From Candidatus Krumholzibacteriia bacterium (GTDB lineage Bacteria; Krumholzibacteriota; Krumholzibacteriia; JAJRXK01): a stretch of 49,767 bases of DNA. Positions 19,586 through 29,397 of the stretch are shown here, one piece after another. How positions within the stretch are numbered: the stretch's first letter is position 1; every line of letters starts with the position of its first letter. The stretch lies in NCBI GenBank assembly GCA_035268685.1, contig DATFKK010000190.1, forward strand, positions 1-49,767, given 5' to 3'. Position numbers and translations under genes: made by a program. The notes under the pieces are model-generated. The model saw only the letters and a list, made by a program, of their open reading frames with translations. It did not search any database and was not told where the DNA came from.

Positions 19586-19939
19586 CTAGCCGGCCGGGTA
19601 GTAGAAGCGCTCCCGGACGATCTTCCCGTTCTTCCACTCCTGCACCGCGACCTGCTCGACGTGGATCTCCTTGCCGTTCACGTCGACCCAGTCCATGACG
19701 TTCTCGTAGGCGGCGCAGCTCTCGCCGGTGCAGACGTTCTTCGCCTCGAAGCCCCGGAATTCCTTCACCGAGTCCACGAAGGCCTGCTCCCGCTCCAGGT
19801 TCGCGGCGAGACCCACGGTGGCGCCGTAGGCGGGCTCCTCCATGACGACCTCGTCGTCGTAGAACTCGTGCATGGCCTCGAGAATGCGGCCCGCCTGGAC
19901 GTATTCGAGCAGCTCGTGGATCCGGACGTCGGTGCTCAT
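19586..19939 (-). CDS. SnoaL/NTF2-like small protein
   Basis: 117 residues. The sequence fits the SnoaL-like cone fold: N-terminal helices (RIHELLEYVQAGRILEAMHEFYDD), VVMEEPAYG, a Glu-rich middle, and terminal strands KEIHVEQVAVQEWKNGKIVRERFYY. Members include ketosteroid-isomerase-like enzymes and many ligand-binding proteins, so the substrate cannot be named. The start is supported by GGAAAGG upstream. A candidate promoter with an overlapping operator-like dyad precedes it (19956-19985). DUF4397 lies 127 bases downstream on the same strand. Confidence 0.75.
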   Translation of the reverse strand: MSTDVRIHELLEYVQAGRILEAMHEFYDDEVVMEEPAYGATVGLAANLEREQAFVDSVKEFRGFEAKNVCTGESCAAYENVMDWVDVNGKEIHVEQVAVQEWKNGKIVRERFYYPAG

Positions 19940-19955
19940 GGTCGGCCTTTCCGGT

Positions 19956-19985
19956 ATTATGGGTGTGTGAACATGTGTTGTTCAA
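19956..19985 (-). promoter_or_regulatory. Promoter with overlapping TGAACA-N5-TGTTCA dyad
   Basis: Reading the minus strand: TTGAAC (19985-19980), 18 bp, CATAAT (19961-19956). A perfect 6-bp inverted repeat TGAACA (19968-19973) / TGTTCA (19979-19984) covers the -35 and part of the spacer, where a repressor would block transcription. The patch is AT-rich against a GC-rich background. Confidence 0.45.
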
Positions 19986-20181
19986 ACAATAGTAATTCGA
20001 GCCGATGCGCAAGGCGGGCGCCGGTCCGAGGCGACTCGGCCGCCGTCGCGTGGCGGACGGGCACCTTCCGTGGTACCCTCTCCAGTCGCGCCTTCGGGGC
20101 GCACCGCTGCCGGGTCGTCTGGAAGCGAGGGCAGTCCGGCCCTCCGGATCACACGGCCTCACCAATCCCAGGGCGGTCGAG

Positions 20182-20409
20182 ATGAAGCAGGGAATCCACC
20201 CCGAGTACGTGGACACCAAGATCACGTGCCTGTGCGGCCACGAGATCGAGACGCGCAGCACCGCAGGTCCCGCGATCCACGTCGAGGTCTGCTCGAACTG
20301 CCACCCCTTCTACACGGGTCAGCAGAAGATCGTGGACACCGCCGGTCGCGTGGAGCGCTTCCGTCAGCGCTACAAGGGTGCGTCGTACAAGAAGGAAAAG
20401 AAGGGCTAG
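20182..20409 (+). CDS. rpmE: Ribosomal protein bL31
   Basis: 75 residues from ATG 20182, the expected start (MKQGIHPEY). A large-subunit protein bridging to the small subunit. This is the zinc-binding C+ form, with cysteines C16, C18, C37 and C40 (CLC and [10 protein letters not shown]), and a Lys-rich C-terminus (YKKEKKG). First of the rpmE-prfA-prmC set; the prfA start follows about 98 bases later. Confidence 0.96.
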   Translation: MKQGIHPEYVDTKITCLCGHEIETRSTAGPAIHVEVCSNCHPFYTGQQKIVDTAGRVERFRQRYKGASYKKEKKG

Positions 20410-20507
20410 GCCCTCCCGGGGGCAGAGGCCGCCGCGATCCCGACCGTCGGGCGTCGACCGGCGGTCGCGCCGTCGTTGCCCCTCGGCCCATGGACCGAAG
20501 GACCACC

Positions 20508-21565
<1,058 letters not shown>

Positions 21566-21569
<4 letters not shown>

Positions 21570-22432
21570 CCATGGCGGGCTCGGAGCCCCTGTGGACTCC
21601 CATGCCGTTGATCCGGGTCACGGCGGAGTTCTTCACCGACAAGGGCATCGACTCTGCCCGCCTCGACGCCGAGCTGCTCCTGGCCCACGTGCTCGGTTGC
21701 ACACGTCTGCAACTGTACCTGGACTCCGACCGCCCGATCGTGCCCGACGAGCTGAACCGTTATCGGGAACTCGTGAAGCGGCGTGGCCGACGCGAGCCAC
21801 TGCAGCTGTTGATCGGCCACGTCGAAATCCTCGAGCACGAGTTCCTGGTGCGCCCGGGAGTCTTCATCCCGCGTCCGGAGACCGAGGTGTTGATCGAGGT
21901 CTGCCGCGGTCTGGACCTGCCCGAGTCGCCCACGATCGTCGAGGTCGGAGTGGGGACGGGGTGTGTCGGGCTGTCGCTGATGATGCATTTCGCCGGGGCG
22001 TCGTTGATCGGCTTCGACGTGAATCCGAGAGCGATCGAGTTGACGGGTGTCAATGCCGAGCGGCTCGGCCTGCGCTCGCGGGTCGAACTCCGCGAAGGCG
22101 ACGCCCTGGAGCCGGGCCTGCCCTCGTGCGATCTTCTCGTGTCGAATCCGCCCTACGTGCCCGGGCCCGTGGTGGAGTCGCTCCAGCCCGAGGTGCGTGA
22201 CCACGATCCGCCCGAGGCCCTCGACGGCGGTCCCGGCGGCCTCGACTTCCTGCGACGTCTCGTCCCCCTGGCTGCGCGTGCGGTGCGTCCCGGAGGCTGG
22301 ATCGCACTGGAGCACGGCGACGAGCAGGGCGCAGCGGTGGTCGCGCTGGTGTCGCAGTCCGGTTTCGGTGATGTGGAGGTCGTGTCGGATCTCGCCGAAC
22401 GGGACCGGGTGACGGTGGGTCGGCTCGCCTGA
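21566..22432 (+). CDS. prmC: Release factor glutamine N5-methyltransferase
   Basis: 288 residues; a second ATG two codons on is an equally possible start. PrmC uses S-adenosylmethionine to methylate the Gln of the GGQ loop in release factors. N-terminal helical domain (about 1-95), then GVFIPRPETEVLIE, SAM-binding VEVGVGTGCVGLSL (about 125-138), the acidic strand end D151 and the catalytic NPPY at 194-197. Translationally coupled to prfA, its substrate. A possible hairpin terminator follows at 22440-22468. Confidence 0.95.
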
Positions 22433-22439
22433 GCCCGTC

Positions 22440-22468
22440 GACCGCCGGTCCGGGATCGGTGGGCGGTC
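22440..22468 (+). terminator. Possible hairpin after prmC
   Basis: GACCGCC (22440-22446) can pair with GGCGGTC (22462-22468) across a 15-base GC-rich loop. No U-run, so this is weak evidence for a terminator before murA. Confidence 0.3.
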
Positions 22469-22576
22469 GGCGCGCGCTGGGCGCGCCACGATCGGCTCCC
22501 CTCTGGACGTCACCGGCCCGATCGCCTAGAAACGAACCCGTCCCACCCGCCTCGGTGCCCAACCCCGGAGCCCACC

Positions 22577-23842
22577 GTGGACCGCTTCCACATCGAAGGC
22601 CCCTGTACGCTTTCCGGCACCGTGCGTGTCGGTGGGGCCAAGAACGCCGTCCTGCCACTCATGGCCGCGACCCTGCTCACGCAGGGAGTGAGCCGCATCC
22701 ACAACGTCCCGCAGTTGAGGGATTCACGCACCATGGCCCGCGTGCTCGAGACCATGGGCGCGACGGTACGCTTCGAGGACCACGAGCTGGTCGTCGACAC
22801 CACCGACGCCCGCGGAATCGACGCGCCCTACGACCTGGTCAAGACGATGCGCGCGTCGATCTACGTGCTCGGTCCGACGCTGGCGCGCCACGGCGAGGCC
22901 AAGGTCTCGTTGCCCGGCGGCTGCGCGTGGGGCCCGCGCCCGGTGAACCTGCATCTCAGGGGCATGGAGGCCCTCGGCGCGACCATCGACCTCGAGGGTG
23001 GCTACATCCACGCGAAGGCCGACCGCCTGCGCGGTGCCGACATCTCCTTCGAGATCAGCAGCGTGGGCGCCACCGCGAACGTGTTGATGGCCGCGGTGCT
23101 GGCCGAGGGCCGCACCGTGCTCGACAACGCCGCGCGCGAGCCCGAGGTCACGCAGCTCGCGCAGGCCCTCGTCGCCGCCGGCGCGAAGATCGACGGCATC
23201 GGCACGACCCGTCTCGAGGTGACCGGTGTCGAACACCTCGAGCCCCTGGACATCTCCGTGATCCCCGATCGCATCGAGGTGGGGACGTTCCTCGCTGCCG
23301 GCGCGATGCTGCACTCGAAGATCCGCGTGGAGGGCGTGCGCCCCGAGCACGTGGCCTCGACCGTCGATGCGCTCTCGATGACCGGCGCCCGCTTCGCCGT
23401 CCACGACGACGCCGTCGACGTCGACGGCAGCAGCGCACACCGCCCGCTGAACGCGGTCACCCGGCCCTTCCCCGGCTTCCCGACCGACATGCAGGCCCAG
23501 ACCATGGCCGTGGCCTGTCTCATGGACGGCATCAGCGTGATCACCGACACCATCTATCCCGACCGCTTCACCCACGTGGCCGAACTGCAGCGTCTGGGCG
23601 CGAGCGTTCGTGTCGAGAACAACGCCGCGATCGTCCGCGGCGTCGAGCAGTTGAAGGGCGCTCCCGTCATGGCCACCGACCTGCGTGCTTCGGCCGCCCT
23701 GATCCTCGCCGGTCTCGCCGCCCATGGTACCACCGTCCTCGACCGCATCTACCACATCGACCGCGGCTACGAACGCATCGAGCAGAAACTCGGCGCCCTC
23801 GGCGCGAAGATCGAACGCGTCGAGGGCCCGGCCACGCCCTGA
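22577..23842 (+). CDS. murA: UDP-N-acetylglucosamine 1-carboxyvinyltransferase
   Basis: 421 residues from GTG. First committed step of peptidoglycan synthesis: transfers enolpyruvate from PEP to UDP-GlcNAc in the cytoplasm. KNAVLPLMAA binds substrate (K22, N23). The catalytic loop has C116 in GGCAWGPRPVNLHL, so the enzyme is of the fosfomycin-sensitive Cys type, not the Cys-to-Asp type. FPTDMQAQ and the C-terminal IYHIDRGYERIEQKL are as in the family; length is typical. Follows prmC after a 144-base gap on the same strand. Confidence 0.96.
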   Translation: MDRFHIEGPCTLSGTVRVGGAKNAVLPLMAATLLTQGVSRIHNVPQLRDSRTMARVLETMGATVRFEDHELVVDTTDARGIDAPYDLVKTMRASIYVLGPTLARHGEAKVSLPGGCAWGPRPVNLHLRGMEALGATIDLEGGYIHAKADRLRGADISFEISSVGATANVLMAAVLAEGRTVLDNAAREPEVTQLAQALVAAGAKIDGIGTTRLEVTGVEHLEPLDISVIPDRIEVGTFLAAGAMLHSKIRVEGVRPEHVASTVDALSMTGARFAVHDDAVDVDGSSAHRPLNAVTRPFPGFPTDMQAQTMAVACLMDGISVITDTIYPDRFTHVAELQRLGASVRVENNAAIVRGVEQLKGAPVMATDLRASAALILAGLAAHGTTVLDRIYHIDRGYERIEQKLGALGAKIERVEGPATP

Positions 23843-23976
23843 GCGGGTGACGGTGGCTCGTTCGACGCGTGGCGCGCCGCTGTGATCGGGCCGGGTGATC
23901 CCGATGGTCGGAGTCGTGTGGCGCCGTGCGCTTCGCCCCGGACGCGACGGCGTCCGAAGGTCACGCCCCACCCCGA

Positions 23977-25080
23977 TCACGACGCACCGACCGGATCGGC
24001 CGCGACGTCCCCCGGGACCGCGTTCGCGATCGGTCGCGATCCAAAGGTCTGCTCCGCGCGCCGACGATTGTGCGCCCCGCACAGCACACGAAGGTTGTCG
24101 GGTTCGTGGGTTCCACCCAGGGCGAAGGGCCGGACGTGGTCGACCTGGAGGTCGTGGGTGGCGGTGCAGCGCGTGCCATCGGGCGCGACGTAGGTGCAAC
24201 GGTGGCCGTCGCGGTCGAAGACCTGGTCGCGGGTGGCACGAGGGATGTGGCGGGTCGGATTCTGCGGCTTCGCGGGTTCGGCGTTCTTCCTCCGCGGTTT
24301 CGGCCCGTCGTGGTCCAGGTAGAAGTGGACCAGGGCGTTCAGCGCGTCCTCCATCGACATCGCCTGCGGCTTCGTCCGCGACAGCTTCGCGCGGGCGCGC
24401 TCGAAGGCAGCGTGGTCCTCGGCGGTGAGTGTGAACGAGAGGGCCATGCGGGATTCGACGGTGGGCTCGGGGGTCGTCGCAGGGGCCGAGGTCCTCGCTT
24501 CCGGAGCGGAACGGCCGGAGTCCGCACCGCGCGGCCGATCGCGTCCAGCGACTCTTGACGCAGGAGCACTCACGCCCGGTGCCACTTCCGTAGTGGAACC
24601 GCCGCCCGCTTGCGACGCGGAACTTCCACAGAACATCCCCACCTCGGCCGACGGCGCGGAACTCTTCTTCACCGCGACCGGCTTCACGCGTTCCGCTGGC
24701 TTCTCGACCGGCCGAACGCCAGCCACGATCGACTCGACCTCACGCGGCGAACGACCGTCGATCGACTGCAACAAAGCCGCGGGATCGGATGCCTCCTCCA
24801 ACACCGGCGCCATCTTCGCAAGAGCGCTGAGACTCGTGCGATGATCGCGCAACATCTCGATCACCACGGGACACCGCACCGCACACCGCATCGCCGCGAA
24901 CCGACGAGACGCCGCGGCCGGCGAGTACCGCAACCGCTCGACCAACAACTGGAACACCGATCGATACCCTGCATCGACGTGCGTCCGCGTGCGCTGGCAC
25001 TCGACCAGGACCGAAATCAACGCCACCGTCGCCGCGTGTTCGGACCGACGCAACGACTCCAACCGCTCGATCACCTGCAT
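23977..25080 (-). CDS. HNH endonuclease-domain protein
   Basis: 367 residues from ATG 25080, with GGAGG nine bases upstream. The N-terminal helical region (about 1-125) contains RLRYSPAAASRRFAAMR. A long low-complexity linker follows (about 125-205), then SFTLTAEDHAAFERARAKLS (DUF222-like or RHH-like) and the C-terminal HNH nuclease at about 283-350. There: C295 and C305, VDHVRP (D314, H315), ALGGTHEPDNLRVLC (N329, C334) and H337. The HNH core is intact and probably active. Such proteins are accessory, often multicopy in a genome, and of unclear role. Inserted on the opposite strand between murA and selB. A TACAAT -10-like hexamer lies at 25119-25114 (minus). Confidence 0.85.
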   Translation of the reverse strand: MQVIERLESLRRSEHAATVALISVLVECQRTRTHVDAGYRSVFQLLVERLRYSPAAASRRFAAMRCAVRCPVVIEMLRDHRTSLSALAKMAPVLEEASDPAALLQSIDGRSPREVESIVAGVRPVEKPAERVKPVAVKKSSAPSAEVGMFCGSSASQAGGGSTTEVAPGVSAPASRVAGRDRPRGADSGRSAPEARTSAPATTPEPTVESRMALSFTLTAEDHAAFERARAKLSRTKPQAMSMEDALNALVHFYLDHDGPKPRRKNAEPAKPQNPTRHIPRATRDQVFDRDGHRCTYVAPDGTRCTATHDLQVDHVRPFALGGTHEPDNLRVLCGAHNRRRAEQTFGSRPIANAVPGDVAADPVGAS

Positions 25081-25309
25081 GTCTTCGAACCTCCGGGGAG
25101 GCGGCTCGAAGGCATTGTACACCCTGTTTCGCGACGCCCTGACAGAGCCCAGGATGTACAGCGCGACATCGAGACGGCGGATCACTCCACCACGACGACC
25201 AACAACCACGACGGGGCGGATCAGCGCCCCAGGGGCCCGGTTCTACACACGACCCCACAACACCGAAATCCCGCCCACGAAAACCCTGTCAAGCCCCTCG
25301 CGAACAAAG

Positions 25310-25399
25310 CTGTGGATGCTTGTTGCGGAGTCGCGCTCCGGCGCGACCAGGCGGGCGACGCCGCGCACGTTCCACCGTTGCGACACGGAACATCCACAG
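25310..25399. repeat. Inverted repeat enclosing a perfect hairpin
   Basis: CTGTGGATG (25310-25318) is the exact reverse complement of CATCCACAG (25391-25399). Between them, GTCGCGC-TCCG-GCGCGAC (25330-25347) forms a 7-bp stem with a tetraloop. Short GGAACATCC motifs occur here (25388-25396) and again at 25454-25462. Possibly a dispersed structured repeat; no copy is seen elsewhere in the window. Confidence 0.4.
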
Positions 25400-25460
25400 T
25401 CTTCCCAGCACGACCCGGCGCCACAGCCCCTGCGACGCTCCCTGTTCCATCGCGGAACAT

Positions 25461-25608
25461 CCCCAAACCCCCAACGCCCCAACTCCCAACCGCCATCCCC
25501 CAGCGCCACCGCCCCAACGCCCAACGCCCCGGCGCCACCACCCCAACGCCCACCGCCCCGGCGCCACCGCCCCGACTCCCACCACCCCATCCCCCATCCC
25601 CCGACCCC
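25461..25608 (-). other. Two G-quadruplex-forming motifs on the minus strand
   Basis: On the plus strand, CCCC-AAA-CCCCC-AACG-CCCC-AACT-CCC spans 25461-25487. CCCC-AT-CCCCC-AT-CCCCC-GA-CCCC spans 25585-25608, with loops of only two bases. Each satisfies the four-run, loop 1-7 quadruplex rule on the minus strand; intervening runs could add more. Confidence 0.6.
25503..25583. repeat. C-rich imperfect tandem repeat, about 29 bp
   Basis: Two adjacent 29-base units (25526-25554 and 25555-25583) match at 26 of 29 positions; both begin GCCCCGGCGCCACC. A partial unit precedes them at 25503-25525. Plus-strand C-rich; embedded in the quadruplex-prone block. Confidence 0.65.
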
Positions 25609-25627
25609 GCTCCAACCCCAAGCACCC

Positions 25628-25656
25628 TCGACGCCCGCACCCAACCCTCCTATCTT
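25628..25656 (+). promoter_or_regulatory. Possible selB promoter
   Basis: TCGACG (25628-25633), 17 bp, TATCTT (25651-25656), each matching consensus at 4 of 6. This would give a leader of about 60 bases. Weak match in C-rich DNA. Confidence 0.3.
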
Positions 25657-25722
25657 CGCGCCAAGGCCCACTCACCGACTCACCCACCCACCTGACCGCC
25701 CATCCCTCCGCCGCCACACGAC

Positions 25723-27624
<1,902 letters not shown>

Positions 27625-27744
27625 CGGTCCGCCGGCGCGCGAGGACTCCTTCCCGAGGGTCCGTCCGGGATCGGGGCACAGCACCTGCATTCCGGACGAG
27701 GACCGCGCCACGGGTCGATTCCCGGCCCCCGCGCGGCGGAGACC

Positions 27745-29397
27745 ATGACCTCGCGCGAAGACCTCCACGACCTCCCGGGTGGCGTCACCACCGACGACGC
27801 GGATCCGGCGCCCCTCGGCACGACGGAAGCTCCTTCCACCGACGGGGCAGGGCCTGCCGACGACGTGATCGACGCCACGGAGAAAGCCATCTCGACCGCC
27901 GCAGACCCGCCGGCCGCCGACCCGTCGATCCCCGACCCGTCGGCCGCCGCAGACCCGCCGGCCGCCACCGATCCCGAACCCGACCCTCTCGCCGACGGTC
28001 TCTCGGTCCAGATCTCCGAGGACCGGATGACGGCGACCCTGACGCTGCCTCCGCTCATGGGCGCGCCGACCCCCGACCCGTCGGCGATCGTGGAATACCT
28101 GCGCGACGAGCACCGTCTGGTCGACGTCGACAAGGACGCCGTGGACCAGGCCGTGATCGAGGCGACCGGTTCCGAGTCGAAGGCGACCGCGGTCGTCGTC
28201 GCGCGCGGCGCCGAGGCCGTTCCCGGCGAAGACGGGCGACTGGAGTGGCTGGGAGACTTCTTCGAGTCGCGCGCGCTCAAGATGCCCGACGGACGCGTGG
28301 ACCACTACCACCACACGAAGGTCAGCGTGTGCGAGGGCCAGCCGATCCTGAAGATCCATCCGCCCAGCCGGGGCCAGCCCGGGACCGACGTGGTCGGCAA
28401 CACCGTCAAGGCCCACCCGGGCTCCGAGGCCGAGATCGAACTCGACGAGACTGTCCGTCGCGACGAGCGCGATGCGTCCCTGGTGTGCGCAGCGCGTCCG
28501 GGCATGGTGGAGTTCTACCGCGGCAAGGTCCTCGTGAGCGAGGTGCTGATCGTCGACGAGGTGGACTTCTCCTCCGGCTCGATCGACTTCGAGGGCGCGG
28601 TGCAGGTGCGCAATTCCGTGGCGCCGAAGTTCACGGTGGCCGGCAGCGGGACCGTGATCATCGGTGGTCCCGTCGAGAACGCGCGCGTCGAGTCGAAGAA
28701 GAGCATCACCATCGACAAGGGCGTCATGGGCAAGGGCGACGCGGTGGTGACCTGCGCCGGCGACCTGTCGATCGGTTTCGCGCGGGAGACGGCGATCCAC
28801 TGCGGTGGCCGGCTCGACGCGCGGCGCGAGCTGTTGTGGTGCGAGGGCGAGGTCCACGGCGACCTCATGGCCGAGACCGGACGCATCGTCGGAGGTCACT
28901 GGCGGGCCGGCGGACGCGTGGTGGCCGACGAGGTCGGATCGCGCGAAGAGGTCACCACGATCATCACGCTGGGCGAGGCGCCCGAGCAGAACCGCGCGCT
29001 CAAACTCCTGACCCGCGATCGCAAGAAGTACCAGGAGCAGCTCGTGGAGTTCCGCCGCAAGTACCTGCCCATGATCCAGGGAAGGCTCGGCCGGATCGGC
29101 GCGAAGGAACGCGAAGCCCTCGAGCAACGCCTCTTCCTGTACCAGCGTCAGGCCAGCCGCTCGCGCAAGCGCGAGTACGTGCTGCGCAAGAAGCTGAACA
29201 TCCAGCGGCGGGCGTCGTTCCTCTGGGTGAAGACCATGATCTTCGCCAGCACGCGTCTGCGCATGAATGGCGGCAAGCACGTCCACGAGTTCAAGGAAGA
29301 GCAACCCGGACCGGTGTGCGTGCGCTACGACGCCGACACCCGCAGCGCGGTGATCGAGCACATCGGGCTGGAGGACTGCGCCTCGCGCTTCCGCTAG
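27745..29397 (+). CDS. FapA/DUF342-family polymer-forming protein
   Basis: 550 residues. The N-terminus (about 1-90) is a Pro/Ala/Asp-rich linker built partly of repeats. The FapA-type N-domain follows (about 90-215), then a beta-helix of DUF342 type (about 215-400; GPVENARVESKKSITIDKGV, AIHCGGRLDARRELLWCEGEV, IVGGHWRAGGRVVADEVGS). The C-terminal part is a basic coiled coil (about 415-490; LVEFRRKYLPMIQGRLGRIG). Such proteins are cytoplasmic and of unknown function, some linked to cell-surface or polar structures. Not the Pseudomonas Fap amyloid protein of the same name. Its stop shares the tetranucleotide CTAG with the stop of the convergent NFACT gene. Confidence 0.8.
   Translation: MTSREDLHDLPGGVTTDDADPAPLGTTEAPSTDGAGPADDVIDATEKAISTAADPPAADPSIPDPSAAADPPAATDPEPDPLADGLSVQISEDRMTATLTLPPLMGAPTPDPSAIVEYLRDEHRLVDVDKDAVDQAVIEATGSESKATAVVVARGAEAVPGEDGRLEWLGDFFESRALKMPDGRVDHYHHTKVSVCEGQPILKIHPPSRGQPGTDVVGNTVKAHPGSEAEIELDETVRRDERDASLVCAARPGMVEFYRGKVLVSEVLIVDEVDFSSGSIDFEGAVQVRNSVAPKFTVAGSGTVIIGGPVENARVESKKSITIDKGVMGKGDAVVTCAGDLSIGFARETAIHCGGRLDARRELLWCEGEVHGDLMAETGRIVGGHWRAGGRVVADEVGSREEVTTIITLGEAPEQNRALKLLTRDRKKYQEQLVEFRRKYLPMIQGRLGRIGAKEREALEQRLFLYQRQASRSRKREYVLRKKLNIQRRASFLWVKTMIFASTRLRMNGGKHVHEFKEEQPGPVCVRYDADTRSAVIEHIGLEDCASRFR
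27901..27966 (+). repeat. 18-bp direct repeat in the FapA linker
   Basis: The 18 bases from 27901 (GCAGACCCGCCGGCCGCC) recur exactly at 27949-27966, coding for ADPPAA, with GACCCGTCG units between them. Probably replication slippage in a flexible linker. Confidence 0.65.

Larger units (their letters stand above)
25081..25722. other. 642-base gene-free stretch between the HNH gene and selB
   Basis: No coding sequence is supported. From the HNH side it holds: a -10-like TACAAT for the HNH gene (25119-25114, minus); a hairpin with flanking inverted repeats (25310-25399); two G-quadruplex-capable blocks on the minus strand within 25461-25608; tandem C-rich repeats (25503-25583); and a possible selB promoter (25628-25656). 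From about 25440 to 25720 the plus strand is extremely C-rich and G-poor, unlike the rest of the window. Confidence 0.7.

Noticed and set aside
24620-25400. DnaA boxes or replication origin near the TCCACA motifs
   Set aside because: Matches to TTATCCACA are poor (about 7 of 9), few and unclustered; no origin-type AT-rich region.
27625-27744. tRNA-Sec or SECIS element after selB
   Set aside because: A short GTCCG/CCGGAC pairing exists, but there is no cloverleaf, no TCA anticodon loop and no UGA-containing gene next to it.
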